In this document: one piece after another, positions 1 to 10,183 of the stretch
How the letters are laid out: each line of letters begins with the position of its first letter
Position numbering within the stretch: position 1 is the stretch's first letter
Assembly (NCBI RefSeq): GCF_964020115.1
Contig: NZ_OZ026542.1
Location: 2,125,436-2,189,435, forward strand
From: Candidatus Regiella endosymbiont of Tuberolachnus salignus
Lineage (GTDB): Bacteria; Pseudomonadota; Gammaproteobacteria; Enterobacterales; Enterobacteriaceae
Reading direction: 5' to 3'
Length of the DNA stretch: 64,000 nucleotides
Notes under the pieces: model-generated
The model's database searches: none
Told to the model about the DNA's origin: nothing
The model's input: only the letters and a program-made list of their open reading frames with translations
Made by a program: the position numbers and the translations under genes

Positions 1-3000
1 ATCACCCACTACCTGTAAATGATTATTGAGATCACTATCACTACTGGGCACCGTTGAACGAACCGTACGATTAGTGGTGGTAAAAGTCGCCCCAGTTTCA
101 ACATTTAAGTCACCTACCGTCCCTATGGCTTGAAAAATCGCCCCATTATTGATTTTTACCTTAGCCTGAGGAAAAGAGCCGACCACCTTCAGCACCCCTG
201 CGTTAACCACCGTCTCCCCGGTATAAGTGTTATTTCCTGCCAGTATTAATTGTCCTTTCCCTTCTTTAATAAGACTCCCCTTGCCGCTGATCGCGCCGCT
301 AAAAACACGGTTATCAACATGATTAAATATCAGCAAACTATTGTTAATAATATCGCCAACTAGGCTCCCCCCTGTGCCTCCATCACCAATTTGTAACGCA
401 CCTTCATCAATCGTTGTGTTACCGGTAAACGTATTGGTACCACTCAATATTGCTTTTCCCTTTCCTATTTTTGTTATTCCCCCTTGACCGCTGATCACCC
501 CTGCAAAGGTTTGTTGTTTATCATTACCAAAAGTAAGCGAATTTTTTCCTAAATCGACTCCACTGCCGATCACTCCGGTTAAAGCGCCAATACGCTGATC
601 CCCCGCCGCCGAAATATCCCATTTCGCTTTAGCGCCAATCATATTTACTCTGTTAGTTGCGGCCAAACGGGCTCCCTTGCCGAGAGCCAAAGTACCGTCA
701 TACAAAGTGGTATCCCCCTGGTAAGTGTTAGCCGCATTCAGCGTCAGCGCCGCTTGACCGTATTTAGTTAACCCTTTAGTCCCTGAGATGACAGCGTTCA
801 AGGTCAAATTTTCTACGCCCATGACATTGAGATCATCCTGCAATTCAATGCGATTATTCAACGCCAATTCAAGCTGATTATCGAGGATAGCCGCCCCTTT
901 GATCGTCAAGGTACCCTGACCTAATGCCATCGGATGCCCCAATAACAATTTACCATCGTACAGCGTAGTGCCACCGTTATAACGGTTAGCCGCATTTAAC
1001 CTAAGTGGCGCAGAGCTGGATTTAATTATGCCGCCTGAGCCTGAAATAATACTGTTCAAGGTCAGATAGCGGCCTGTTATATCAAGATCAGCTTTCAGCT
1101 CAATAGGCGTGTCCAACGCGAGATGAGGAACGGTATCTAAGGTCGCGCTACCTGTGACAATTAAACCACCACTGCCCAACGCCTTAGCATTACTGAGTCG
1201 CACTGTGCCCTTATTAAGCACAGTGCCACCACTATAGTGGTTATCGGTATTTAAACTTAGGGTTTCAGATCCAGATTTGATGATTTTGCCAACGCCAGTG
1301 ATCTTCTCGTTTAACGCTAGTCGGTGATCCACTACAACCTTGAGATCTGCCTTAATTTCAATGCTATTATTCAGCTCCAGCGGGGTAACGGTAGCCAAAG
1401 TCGACGCGCCCGCCACCGTCAAAGCACCTCTGCCCAATGCGCTATCATCACCCAGTAATAGCTTGCCATTATTAAGCACAGTGCCACCACTATAGTGGTT
1501 AGACTGATTCAACTGTAATGCAGCAGAGCCCGATTTGATTATTTTCCCTTCCCCTTTAATCACCCCGTTCAAAGTCATGTCCTGGCTGCCTTCGGCTACA
1601 TTGAGATCCGCATTAAGTTCAATGTGATTATTCAGCGTCAGGGCACGACGGGTAGCGAGGCTTGTCTCCTGCTTAGCAATCTGCAATACACCGCTCCCCA
1701 ATGCCGCATTATTGCCCAATAGCAATTTTCCATTACTCAGCAGGGTTCCCCCTTCATAGTGGTTAGCGGCATTTAATGTCAGTACACCCGTGCCAGATTT
1801 GGTGATCATTCCCGGGCCCAATAGCTCGCTTTCCAACGTTAAATCCTCACTACCGCTTAGGTCGAGCTTTCCTGCCCATAACTTAACCGTATTATTCAGC
1901 GTTAATGCAGTGGTCGTTTCTAAGCTGCCCCCTTTTTCCAACAGCATCAAACTACCGCTGCCAAGGGCAGCACTATTACCCAGCAATAGTTTGCCACCAC
2001 TGAGTATAACCCCACCCTCATGGCGGTTAGCGGCGTTTAATCTTAACGTGGCCTCACCGTGTTTGTTGAGGTATTCTTCGCCAGAAATAGCCCCATTTAA
2101 TGTCAAATCATGATGTCCATCTACGATGAGCTCCCCAATAAGCTCGATGGGATTATTTAATGTAAGGGCAGTGGTCGTTCCTAATCGATTCAACATCCCT
2201 CTAACCGTTAATGTGCCGCTGCCTAATGCCGCATCGTTACCCAACACCAGTATTCCATGATGAAAAAAAGTGCCACCACTGTAGTTGTTAGCCGCATTCA
2301 ACATCAGATGATTCATACCAAACTTCGAAAGGCTTCCAGAGCCTGAAATAACGCCATCGAGTGTTAGATCGTGATCCCCCACCACTTTGAGATCTTCATT
2401 TACCCACACAGTATTCATTAACCTTAATGGGATGAGGCTATTTAAAGACATCTTTTTTTCTAACTTCACCCCGCCACTGCCCAAGGCCGTATCACCACCG
2501 AGTATCAAGTTTCCTTCATTTATGGTGGTACCCCCCTGGTAGCTGTTATCCCTCTTTAACGTCAATGAAGCCCTCCCTTGTTTTTTGATCCCTTTGCTAC
2601 CTGAAATAATCCCATTGAGCATAAGATCATGGCTACCTTCTAGCTCCAGGTCGGCATTTAAATGGAGATCATTTTTTAATGCTAAATTTTGCCAACTATC
2701 TAAGCGCACCTCCTTATCGACCACTAAAGCACCACTACCTAATGCTAAATTGTCTCCAATGACCAGCTTTCCTCCCCCTTTAATAACAGTGCCACCGCTA
2801 TAACTGTTAGCCGCATTCAAGGTTAGTTGAGCAGAAGACAGCTTATTTATCCCCCCCGCTCCTGAAATAGTTCCATTTAACGTCAAATAACGCCCCGCTA
2901 GCTTAAGATCAGCATCCAGTTCAATCGCGTTATTCAATGTAAAACCTCTACTGTGATCAAGTATTGCTTCACCTTTCACGTTTAGTGAACCACTGCCCAA

Positions 3001-3675
3001 GACGTCTTCGTTACCGAGGAACAATCTTCCATCATAAAGGACAGTGCCACCGCTATAGTGATTAACGGCATTCAACATCAATTCACTGGTACCGTATTTA
3101 TGTAACCCTCCTGCTCCTGAAATAATGCCATTAATATCCAGATTCTGATTCCCTTCTATAGAGAGGTCTGCATTGAGTTTTATTGGATTATTTAAGGGGA
3201 TATGATGAGAATTATCTAATTTCGTGGCGCCTTCAACCGTTAATATACCACTGCCCAATGCGGCAGAGTTACCAAGTGTTAATTGCCCCTCCTTAGTAAG
3301 GGTACCACCACGATAAGTGTTAAATGAATTCAATATTAGATTGGAAGAACCCAATTTTATTAATTTGCCTATCCCGCTAATCTGACCCGATAACGTGAAT
3401 GGATTTGTACCCTGAATGATCAGTCCTTCATCATCTAAAATAATTTTATTATGAAGATCAAGTTTATTATCACTGGCTTCAATCGCTCCTCCATTTGCAT
3501 GGAGAACGTCATTGCCAAAATAGTCTGAACGATCAAATATCACTAAACCGCTATTTAACTGTGTAGAAGAATAAACAATTGATACCGAAGAAATACAAAA
3601 AATATGGCTCGCTATTGCTAAAATTCTTAGAAAATATTTCACTTTATCTTGTATCAAATAATATCTTCTATTCAT
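1..3675 (-). CDS. Autotransporter-like giant repeat protein, N-terminal part (C-terminus off the left edge)
   Basis: The frame is open from an ATG at 3673-3675 to the window edge, at least 1,225 codons, so the barrel domain (if any) is not visible. The start is preceded by AAAGGTGAT. The first ~45 residues are charged then hydrophobic, as in the extended signal peptides of type V secretion proteins. From about residue 75 the chain is a tandem array of roughly 13 units of 83-95 residues, each with a core like NGxISGxGGLxKxG, LxLNAANxYSGGT, LxLGxxxALGSG and a final IxLxADLxLxG. These are autotransporter-associated beta-strand repeats, expected to form a beta-helix passenger at the cell surface. 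The family assignment comes from the repeats; adhesion or host contact as the job is inference. Confidence 0.82.
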   Translation of the reverse strand, partial: MNRRYYLIQDKVKYFLRILAIASHIFCISSVSIVYSSTQLNSGLVIFDRSDYFGNDVLHANGGAIEASDNKLDLHNKIILDDEGLIIQGTNPFTLSGQISGIGKLIKLGSSNLILNSFNTYRGGTLTKEGQLTLGNSAALGSGILTVEGATKLDNSHHIPLNNPIKLNADLSIEGNQNLDINGIISGAGGLHKYGTSELMLNAVNHYSGGTVLYDGRLFLGNEDVLGSGSLNVKGEAILDHSRGFTLNNAIELDADLKLAGRYLTLNGTISGAGGINKLSSAQLTLNAANSYSGGTVIKGGGKLVIGDNLALGSGALVVDKEVRLDSWQNLALKNDLHLNADLELEGSHDLMLNGIISGSKGIKKQGRASLTLKRDNSYQGGTTINEGNLILGGDTALGSGGVKLEKKMSLNSLIPLRLMNTVWVNEDLKVVGDHDLTLDGVISGSGSLSKFGMNHLMLNAANNYSGGTFFHHGILVLGNDAALGSGTLTVRGMLNRLGTTTALTLNNPIELIGELIVDGHHDLTLNGAISGEEYLNKHGEATLRLNAANRHEGGVILSGGKLLLGNSAALGSGSLMLLEKGGSLETTTALTLNNTVKLWAGKLDLSGSEDLTLESELLGPGMITKSGTGVLTLNAANHYEGGTLLSNGKLLLGNNAALGSGVLQIAKQETSLATRRALTLNNHIELNADLNVAEGSQDMTLNGVIKGEGKIIKSGSAALQLNQSNHYSGGTVLNNGKLLLGDDSALGRGALTVAGASTLATVTPLELNNSIEIKADLKVVVDHRLALNEKITGVGKIIKSGSETLSLNTDNHYSGGTVLNKGTVRLSNAKALGSGGLIVTGSATLDTVPHLALDTPIELKADLDITGRYLTLNSIISGSGGIIKSSSAPLRLNAANRYNGGTTLYDGKLLLGHPMALGQGTLTIKGAAILDNQLELALNNRIELQDDLNVMGVENLTLNAVISGTKGLTKYGQAALTLNAANTYQGDTTLYDGTLALGKGARLAATNRVNMIGAKAKWDISAAGDQRIGALTGVIGSGVDLGKNSLTFGNDKQQTFAGVISGQGGITKIGKGKAILSGTNTFTGNTTIDEGALQIGDGGTGGSLVGDIINNSLLIFNHVDNRVFSGAISGKGSLIKEGKGQLILAGNNTYTGETVVNAGVLKVVGSFPQAKVKINNGAIFQAIGTVGDLNVETGATFTTTNRTVRSTVPSSDSDLNNHLQVVGD

Positions 3676-4007
3676 ATCACCTTTATTCTCCAGAGAAACA
3701 CTGTAGATAATAGCCATATAACTCCATAAATTTATAATGATATAAATTAGAGAGAATAAATATCCAGCAAAAATAACGTTAACTTAGATTAGACAAAGTA
3801 TTATTTTATTTAAACCCTATTAAATAAAATAATTAAAATCACAAATACAGTAAAGTTTAATAAAAGCTTTTCGTCAAGGAAGGTAAGCATAACAATATAA
3901 TTAAAAAATATTAAACAGGATGATATTTATTTTTTATATATTAAATGCAGGAGTGATAAAATAAGCCAAAGTATAACTCTAGCTTATTTGTTGAGGTTAA
4001 TTTCTTA
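3676..4007. other. AT-rich intergenic region upstream of the autotransporter
   Basis: This 332-base spacer holds no convincing ORF. It is very AT-rich and should carry the promoter of the leftward autotransporter gene; its ribosome binding site (AAAGGTGAT) sits at the left edge. No clear terminator is seen for the leftward LRR gene that ends at 4008. Confidence 0.4.
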
Positions 4008-4778
4008 TTATGATTCTCTCCACCAAGTGCCGGGGAGATCTTTAATATTAAAAAATTTTATTTTCTTCTGATTACTCTTTACTAATGAGCCATTCTCGCT
4101 ATCCGATACATTAATAATCGATTCCTCATCAGCATGAGACGTAATAAAAGTAGATACCATCGTTAATATGTCAACCTCTCCTGGAAATAAACATTGCCGT
4201 ATCAAGTATGAATTTTCAGAGCAATTAATCTTTTCTAATTTTTTTAGATCATTAGTTTCCTTTTCAATTATTTTTTTTAAGTAAGATTTAATATTTTTTT
4301 GGGTACTATCTTCATTAAGAGGACATAATATCTCTAAGAGAGAAAGTAATTTTTTTGCTTTTAAATATTTCATCCTTTTCACTACACAATCAGGTAATTT
4401 TTCTATATTATCACTCCCTGTCAAATCCAAACTTCTTAAATTTTTGCAAGCGCTCATATCCGGCAGCTCCCTTAACAAGGGATTATCTCTGATCGATATT
4501 TCTTTTATGTTTTCTATCCCCACTCCCCAAAGCTTAATATTTGGCAAGGTACTAAATGACATACCATTCAAATTTAATGTTTCTAACCTATTTGCAATAC
4601 AAGATATTATTGTATCTACAACACGGGCATGATCTTCGTCAGGATTCTGTGTCAGATCATTCTGATACCTGTCTAGTTCCAGTTTTAGTATCTGCTCTTG
4701 ATCCTGTTGATAAAAAGTAGCTACTGACGAAACAGACAAACCCGAATGATTAGTTGGAATACTTAGCCCATTTCCCAT
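4008..4778 (-). CDS. Leucine-rich-repeat protein, possible secreted effector
   Basis: A 256-residue protein with no signal peptide. Residues ~67-135 carry LRR-like units (LETLNLNGMSFSTLP, IKEISIRDNPLLRELP, NLRSLDLTGSDNIEKLP) of the short bacterial type used by type III effectors of the SspH/YopM/IpaH class. The rest is lysine- and asparagine-rich, and no E3-ligase or protease domain follows. Base composition is more AT-rich than in the core genes and the gene stands alone between very AT-rich spacers, which suggests acquisition. Recognition is of the LRR fold only; secretion and a host target are inference. Confidence 0.6.
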   Translation of the reverse strand: MGNGLSIPTNHSGLSVSSVATFYQQDQEQILKLELDRYQNDLTQNPDEDHARVVDTIISCIANRLETLNLNGMSFSTLPNIKLWGVGIENIKEISIRDNPLLRELPDMSACKNLRSLDLTGSDNIEKLPDCVVKRMKYLKAKKLLSLLEILCPLNEDSTQKNIKSYLKKIIEKETNDLKKLEKINCSENSYLIRQCLFPGEVDILTMVSTFITSHADEESIINVSDSENGSLVKSNQKKIKFFNIKDLPGTWWRES

Positions 4779-4810
4779 AATTTTAACATTTTCCCTATAA
4801 AAGACATTAC

Positions 4811-4885
4811 TTAATATATAATAAAATTAATTATATATTAATATATAATTATAAATTAATTATAAATATATATAATTATCTTAAA
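4811..4885. other. Nearly pure A/T tract
   Basis: About 75 bases of almost only A and T, with overlapping TTAATATATAAT-like palindromes, lie directly upstream of the leftward LRR gene and downstream of plsB. The tract probably contains the LRR gene promoter; its composition is the kind bound by H-NS-like proteins (inference). Confidence 0.4.
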
Positions 4886-4915
4886 ATATGGATTAACTTA
4901 TGCCATAGGGAGGTC

Positions 4916-7327
4916 TTAGCTCTTCTCCAACAAGTTACTATTTTCTATGCTCTGCTTTACCTCAGGGGCTATCAACTGGCTCAACATACGATAGATAGCT
5001 AACACATCGCTCGCTATTTTATTCTCTTTATCACTGATAAAACCCATTTCTCGTAGCTTAGCGATCAATATCGAGAACCCTGTTTTATCAGCAAATTCAG
5101 GGGAATTAATACCCGATAATGCGGATAAACCTTGTGCCAGCAAACGGCTGTTTTTTTCTAATTCTGCCCGATTGATCGAGGGATGAGTACTGAGCAAGAA
5201 AAAAGTGATGGCATAGCGCTGTAACCTGTCACTGGCTCCAGCAGCCAATAATTGTAATGGATAACATCGCATCGGGTTCGCCATCAGCTGGTGATGACTT
5301 TCATTGATTAATTGCTGGCGAATCAATTCATCACACAAAGCATTCAATACGGAGGGAAGCTGCTCTTGACTATAATGCAAAAATAACTCCGCTTTCAGCA
5401 TGGGATAAATCAGCGCCACCTGATGTATAACCTCTTGCCGACTGATCCCATGATGATTGATTACTATGCTAGCAACCAATGAAGGCAATATAAGTAAATG
5501 CTGAATATTATTGCGATAATAAGTCACCAATACCGCCTGCTCATGGGATAAAGTAATAATATCTTCCCCATTATCATGCTTTAACTGGAATTTATTCATA
5601 CTCAGTGCATTATTGAGTAATTCTTCCGGCGCTTTATCCGGCACTGTCACTTCTGTGGTATAAGGCACATGCAGAAGAAGTTGCAAATAACAATCAAGTT
5701 GTTCAAGCAATTGCTTTGCTGTTAACAAAAATTGGCGCGCCGCTAACAGCGCCGTTGAACACAAATTCATCGCATTAGCCGCCGCAGCGTTATTAATCCT
5801 GATCATTATTGTACTGGCTAAGTCATTCACTGCCGGTGTCAGCCAACTTGGGCGCTGAGCCTCTACCGCATCGATAGATCGACGCCAATCTGGCGCATAA
5901 TGGTTAAGATAATCGGTCAACGACAAAGGCTCACCAAAATTCACGTAACCTTGACCCAGATTACGCAATTTTCGCAGACCCTGTATCATCTGTAGGAGAC
6001 TTTCTTTTTTCTTGACCGCGCCACGCAATTCTTTCGTATAGGTCGCCACTTCCATCACATGTTCATAGCCAATATAAACCGGCACTAATGTGATAGGGCG
6101 GATCCCTTTCCGTAACATTGATTGAAGTGTAATGGAGAGGATCCCGGTTTTTGGCTCCAAAAGACGCCCAGTCCGAGAGCGCCCCCCCTCGATAAAATAT
6201 TCGACCGAATAACCACGGCTAAACAGTTCGCCAAGATACTCACAAAATACCGTTGAATAAAGTTTATTGCCGTTGAAAGAACGGCGAATAAAAAACGCGC
6301 CTAAGCGGCGAAAGATAGGACCCGCGGGCCAAAAATTTAGATTCACTCCCGCGGCGATATGAGGGGGTACTAAACCTTGATAATAAAGCACATAAGAGAG
6401 CAATAAATAATCCATATGGCTACGATGACAAGGCACATAAACAATCTCATGCCCTGCTTGCGCTAATTTGCGTACCCGCTGCGCATTGTGGACACTAATT
6501 CCTTGGTAAAGACGATTCCACATCCAACCCAATATACGATCAGAAAAACGCACCGCTTCGTAAGAAATATCAGTGGCAATTTCTTCCATTAATAGCAGCG
6601 CAGAACGCGATGCTTTTTTATCAGAGATTTTTTTTACCCGCGCTTCATCCAAAATCGCTTTTTCAATCACCTTAGAAGAGAGCAGTTTTTTAAACAAATC
6701 TTGCCGAATCGGCAGGGGTGGCCCAATAATCATTAAACGTTGCCGTAAAAAATGAATAGCCGCTACCCGCGCTAATTTATCAGCGATGGCTTTATCTTGA
6801 CCATGTTCATTTGCCAAGGCACGCAATGACACTTTGGCAGAAAAGTGCACAAAAGTATCACGCCCTAGCCATAACAAAGTGAAAAATTTCCGCAATCCCT
6901 TTAATAGACGGAAATAAGGAGGATTATTATTTTCACGACCAGGAGAACGACCAAACATCACCGTAACAGGTAATATTTGTAGATCCAATTTAGGATTAAC
7001 TTGATATAGATCCAAATAATGGTGAAATAACGTTTTGAACTGACCGTCAGGCGCCGTTTTAGCGCCATTGGCAAGGCAAATATAACGGGGAAGTTGCCTG
7101 CCGGCTATTTCTAATGGCGTTAAGGGATCAGGTAAATCTCGCACTAAACACTGCGTTCGTAACGTCAGCAAATCCGCTTTAGCATAATAGGGTAAAACAT
7201 ACAGAATGGGACATAAGGGATCTAAACCTAATACGGTTAGCATATCTGCCGGAATCGGCTTGCTTTTTACCAAAACATTAAGTGGTAAATTCAGTAACTT
7301 GTAGTATATTTTACGCCAACCCGACAT
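4916..7327 (-). CDS. plsB: Glycerol-3-phosphate 1-O-acyltransferase PlsB
   Basis: Acylates sn-glycerol 3-phosphate at position 1 with acyl-CoA or acyl-ACP, the first step of phospholipid synthesis, at the inner membrane. The 803 residues match the ~807 of E. coli PlsB end to end, including the start [15 protein letters not shown]. The acyltransferase HX4D block is visible as HRSHMD at residues 301-306, followed by [13 protein letters not shown] and the [11 protein letters not shown] substrate-binding block. It is divergent from dgkA with a ~106-base shared upstream region, the arrangement known in enterobacteria. Appears intact. Confidence 0.98.
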   Translation of the reverse strand: MSGWRKIYYKLLNLPLNVLVKSKPIPADMLTVLGLDPLCPILYVLPYYAKADLLTLRTQCLVRDLPDPLTPLEIAGRQLPRYICLANGAKTAPDGQFKTLFHHYLDLYQVNPKLDLQILPVTVMFGRSPGRENNNPPYFRLLKGLRKFFTLLWLGRDTFVHFSAKVSLRALANEHGQDKAIADKLARVAAIHFLRQRLMIIGPPLPIRQDLFKKLLSSKVIEKAILDEARVKKISDKKASRSALLLMEEIATDISYEAVRFSDRILGWMWNRLYQGISVHNAQRVRKLAQAGHEIVYVPCHRSHMDYLLLSYVLYYQGLVPPHIAAGVNLNFWPAGPIFRRLGAFFIRRSFNGNKLYSTVFCEYLGELFSRGYSVEYFIEGGRSRTGRLLEPKTGILSITLQSMLRKGIRPITLVPVYIGYEHVMEVATYTKELRGAVKKKESLLQMIQGLRKLRNLGQGYVNFGEPLSLTDYLNHYAPDWRRSIDAVEAQRPSWLTPAVNDLASTIMIRINNAAAANAMNLCSTALLAARQFLLTAKQLLEQLDCYLQLLLHVPYTTEVTVPDKAPEELLNNALSMNKFQLKHDNGEDIITLSHEQAVLVTYYRNNIQHLLILPSLVASIVINHHGISRQEVIHQVALIYPMLKAELFLHYSQEQLPSVLNALCDELIRQQLINESHHQLMANPMRCYPLQLLAAGASDRLQRYAITFFLLSTHPSINRAELEKNSRLLAQGLSALSGINSPEFADKTGFSILIAKLREMGFISDKENKIASDVLAIYRMLSQLIAPEVKQSIENSNLLEKS

Positions 7328-7433
7328 AACAAGGTCAAGCCTCTCTTCTATAAATTAGCATTAGCAATTCAGCGCAAGGATACCAGAAACCCTCGATTAA
7401 AGTTGTGAATTAACAAAGATAAAGGCATACCCA

Positions 7434-7793
7434 TTGATAAAAAATAAAAAAACGGGATTAACCCGCCTCTACCACGCTAGCCAATATTCGCTAAAAGGAT
7501 TGCTAGCGGTGTGGAAAAATGAAGCCGCTTTTCGCCAAGAAACAATAGTAGCTATTATCGCCATTATATTAGCTTATTGCCTAGATTTTACGACAATAGA
7601 ACGTATTTTATTAATAGGGTCGATTGTACTGGTTATCATTGTTGAAATAATAAATAGTGCGATTGAAACCGCTATCGATCGGATTGGCAGTGAACAGCAT
7701 CCGCTCTCTGGCCAAGCAAAAGATATCGCCTCAGCAGCGGTTTTTCTGACTATTTTAATGGCTTTTTTTGTCTGGATGAGTATTTTGATTTAA
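7434..7793 (+). CDS. dgkA: Diacylglycerol kinase DgkA
   Basis: Small trimeric integral membrane kinase that phosphorylates diacylglycerol to phosphatidic acid, recycling diacylglycerol left by membrane-derived oligosaccharide synthesis. The 119-residue protein has three hydrophobic segments and the family signature EIINSAIETAIDRIG with the catalytic glutamate, then HPLSGQAKDIASAAV. The start codon is TTG at 7434, preceded by AAAGGC; no ATG lies nearby and the TTG gives the family length. Divergent from plsB. Confidence 0.96.
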   Translation: MIKNKKTGLTRLYHASQYSLKGLLAVWKNEAAFRQETIVAIIAIILAYCLDFTTIERILLIGSIVLVIIVEIINSAIETAIDRIGSEQHPLSGQAKDIASAAVFLTILMAFFVWMSILI

Positions 7794-7813
7794 AGAGGTT
7801 TCGAATAGTCTCT

Positions 7814-7937
7814 TATACCCTTCGCCTTTGAAGTTGCCTTCGGCTACCAGGGCGACCGACCGATGAGCGTGGACATACTACGTGATTCGGCGAACACCCG
7901 CAGCCGACAACGCGGCGGTTTCAAAGACGAAGGGTTT
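7814..7937. repeat. R1 miniature inverted repeat, copy A
   Basis: About 124 bases, with left end TTATACCCTTCGCCTTTGAA and a right end that is its near inverse, ending CGAAGGGTTTA. The middle has the family signature GACCGATGAGCGTGGACATA followed by CTACGTGATTCGGCGA. A half R2 element (TCGAATAGTCTCTTA) abuts its left side. It overlaps the last three bases of ypjD. No coding capacity; MITE-like. Confidence 0.85.
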
Positions 7938-8715
7938 ATTGAATTAAGCGACTACCAAAATAGGCACAAGTCAAAAAAAATGCGCCCACCAGGCTAAACC
8001 CCACCACGGGGCGACCCCGCCAGCCTTTGTAATAATGCCCCCACAATAAAACAATATAAATCCACCAAGCTATAGCAGATAATAATGTTTTATAACGATT
8101 TTCTTCACTAAACAAATTATCTTTAAAAAAGAGTCCAGTAAACAAAGTTAAGCTCAATAACACCACCCCAATTTGCGTGATATAAAACATTTGACGCTCA
8201 ATACTCATGAGAGGAGGCATATCGGCAGTAGAAACCAGCTTTTTATGTTTCAACAAATAATCAAGCCAAGCCAATTGTAAAGCATACAGTGCAGCAATAA
8301 TTAAAGTAGCATAACCCAATAAAGCCAAACCAATATGGACAAATAATGTAGGCGTCCCTTCTAAATGAGTCATAAACTCACCAGGGCACAAACTAGCAAA
8401 AGCCAAATTAATCATGGCAAAGCTGTAAACAATCGGCAACATAAACCACACACGCCCACGTGATGCCACTATGGTCATGATTGAGCACACAACAAGCCCT
8501 ACGGTAGAACCAATATTAAGTAAAGTAAGATTTTGACTACCGTCCACCACATCAAAAATCTGTTGTTTTAACGCCGCAGCATGACAAATTAACGCTAAGA
8601 CAGCAAAAAGCAGTGCCAAACGTCGGTAGGCACTATTTTTCCGTAATAAACTGGGGATAATTAATCCCAAACTGAATAAATAGGCAATCAAAGCCAAAAT
8701 CGAAAACATTGGCAT
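7936..8715 (-). CDS. ypjD: Inner membrane protein YpjD (cytochrome c assembly / HemX-like family)
   Basis: A 259-residue polytopic membrane protein with about eight hydrophobic segments, resembling E. coli YpjD (CorE). The CcmC/HemX-type core with its histidine-containing hydrophobic segments is seen around HLEGTPTLFVHIGLALLGYA. In E. coli ypjD neighbours ffh; here it stands alone between repeat R1-A and degS. The exact function is unsettled in the family (links to metal resistance and membrane protein control have been reported). The stop codon region coincides with the end of the R1 repeat. Confidence 0.9.
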   Translation of the reverse strand: MPMFSILALIAYLFSLGLIIPSLLRKNSAYRRLALLFAVLALICHAAALKQQIFDVVDGSQNLTLLNIGSTVGLVVCSIMTIVASRGRVWFMLPIVYSFAMINLAFASLCPGEFMTHLEGTPTLFVHIGLALLGYATLIIAALYALQLAWLDYLLKHKKLVSTADMPPLMSIERQMFYITQIGVVLLSLTLFTGLFFKDNLFSEENRYKTLLSAIAWWIYIVLLWGHYYKGWRGRPVVGFSLVGAFFLTCAYFGSRLIQ

Positions 8716-8831
8716 AATCGTTTATGGAAAGAAAATGAATGATGCGGGCAGTATAACTGACCGAAAAATAAATAACACGCTTCTGGTTTCTATGTTAAGC
8801 GCCCGTCGAAATCTCTAAAAGTAATAACCAT

Positions 8832-9881
8832 TCAACTATCAGGATATTCACTAATGATTATTTTCAACATAATTTGTTGTTCATCACGTAATATCAGCAC
8901 CGGTATAACAGTACCAGGTTGTATTTCTGCCACCTGATCCATCGTTTCTATTGTAGAAATAACGCGGATATCATTTACGCTAAGAATAATATCTCCAATC
9001 CGGATCCCCGCAGCAGCAGCGGGGCCCTCAGGCAAAATTTTGTTCACTTTAATGCCTTGTATCGGTTTTTTATTAGCATTAGTTAAATTAAACTGTGGAT
9101 AATCGTCGCCGGTAATACCAATAAAACCACGTATTACCCTTCCATCACGAATCAATTTTTGCATCACCTTAGTTGCCAAAGCCGTAGGGATAGCAAAACC
9201 GATGCCTTCCGGGATCTCACCATTACTGCTTTTGTCAAATGATAATGTATTGATACCAACTAACTGACCTAAGCTATTGACTAAGGCTCCGCCGGAATTG
9301 CCGCGATTAATTGAAGCATCCGTTTGTAAAAAATTTTGTCGACCAGAATCACTCAAACCAACTCGACCTGTGGCACTAATAATACCTTGAGTGATAGTCT
9401 GTCCTAGATTATAAGGATTACCTATTGCCAAAACGACATCACCAACATGGGTTACCTGATTCAGGTTAATTGAAATCACCGGCAAATTATCTGCCTCAAT
9501 TTTCAATACCGCTAAATCTGTCAAAGCGTCTGAACCAACCAATGATGCTTCATATATACGACCATCTTGTAACGCAACAATAATTTTTTCAGCGTAATTG
9601 ATAACATGTTTATTGGTCAGTATATAGCCTTTGTCACTCATAATGACGCCAGACCCCAACATCCGTATCGTTAAAGGAACTTGAGCTAAATTTCCTACAC
9701 TATGATTATAAACATTTACCACCGCGGGCGCTGCAAGGCTTACCGCTCTGCTATAACTAACCGGAATGGTTTCATGAATATTATTTTTTATACTACGGTA
9801 TAAAAGTAATAGAATGGCGGCAGCAATCAGCCCTAAAATAATCGAGCGTAATAATTTAAATAACATCATTTTTAAAGACAT
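8832..9881 (-). CDS. degS: Periplasmic site-1 serine protease DegS
   Basis: Membrane-anchored trypsin-like protease that senses unfolded outer-membrane proteins through its PDZ domain and makes the first cut in RseA, starting the sigma-E response. The 349 residues show an N-terminal anchor (~8-28), the catalytic triad H92 (TNKHV), D122 (LTDLAV) and S196 (GNSGG), and one C-terminal PDZ domain (~250-340). The ATG at 9881 is chosen because it overlaps the yheV stop (TGATG), suggesting coupling; ATGs at 9869 and 9866 fit the E. coli N-terminus slightly better. E. coli degS lies next to degQ, so this linkage to yheV is a rearrangement. Confidence 0.96.
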   Translation of the reverse strand: MSLKMMLFKLLRSIILGLIAAAILLLLYRSIKNNIHETIPVSYSRAVSLAAPAVVNVYNHSVGNLAQVPLTIRMLGSGVIMSDKGYILTNKHVINYAEKIIVALQDGRIYEASLVGSDALTDLAVLKIEADNLPVISINLNQVTHVGDVVLAIGNPYNLGQTITQGIISATGRVGLSDSGRQNFLQTDASINRGNSGGALVNSLGQLVGINTLSFDKSSNGEIPEGIGFAIPTALATKVMQKLIRDGRVIRGFIGITGDDYPQFNLTNANKKPIQGIKVNKILPEGPAAAAGIRIGDIILSVNDIRVISTIETMDQVAEIQPGTVIPVLILRDEQQIMLKIIISEYPDS

Positions 9882-10087
9882 CAAAAGACATGAAACATCC
9901 CTATTATTTTTTCATCAACATGAATGGTTTTACTCGCTTTTTTATCCGGCTGACGCTGGTAATAATCACATTTCACACACTTTACCATTGCGACACCAGC
10001 CTGCTCTTCTCGCCACAACGCTAATGTATCTAACGCATGACAATGTGGGCAAATTGCACCAGCGATAAACCTTTTACGTGTTGTCAT
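9881..10087 (-). CDS. yheV: YheV family zinc-ribbon protein
   Basis: A 68-residue protein equivalent to E. coli YheV. It starts MTTRKRFIAGAICPHC and has two CxxC pairs (CPHC and CVKC) forming a probable zinc ribbon. The ATG at 10087 is preceded by GGAGATAACA and gives the family start; a longer upstream frame is not needed. It lies downstream of kefB as in E. coli and overlaps degS. Function unknown in the family. Confidence 0.92.
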   Translation of the reverse strand: MTTRKRFIAGAICPHCHALDTLALWREEQAGVAMVKCVKCDYYQRQPDKKASKTIHVDEKIIGMFHVF

Positions 10088-10100
10088 TGTTATCTCCGCG

Positions 10101-10160
10101 TTGAAATCTCTTGTGCTCATTTTTTCCTCAATTGAACATCGCTCAAGAAGATTTCGAAAT
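10101..10160. repeat. R2 element, degenerate copy
   Basis: Contains TTGAAATCTCTTGTGCTCA at one side and AGAAGATTTCGAA at the other, matching the arms of the R2 family seen at 20323-20400 and 23420-23479. Lies between kefB and yheV. Confidence 0.6.
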
Positions 10161-10183
10161 TATCAATACGACTTTACGACTTA

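Noticed and set aside
1790-2803. Plus-strand ORFs at 1790-2113 and 2585-2803
   Set aside because: They are antisense to the repeat array of the autotransporter; the Pro/Ser/Leu-rich translations simply mirror its Gly/Asn codons.
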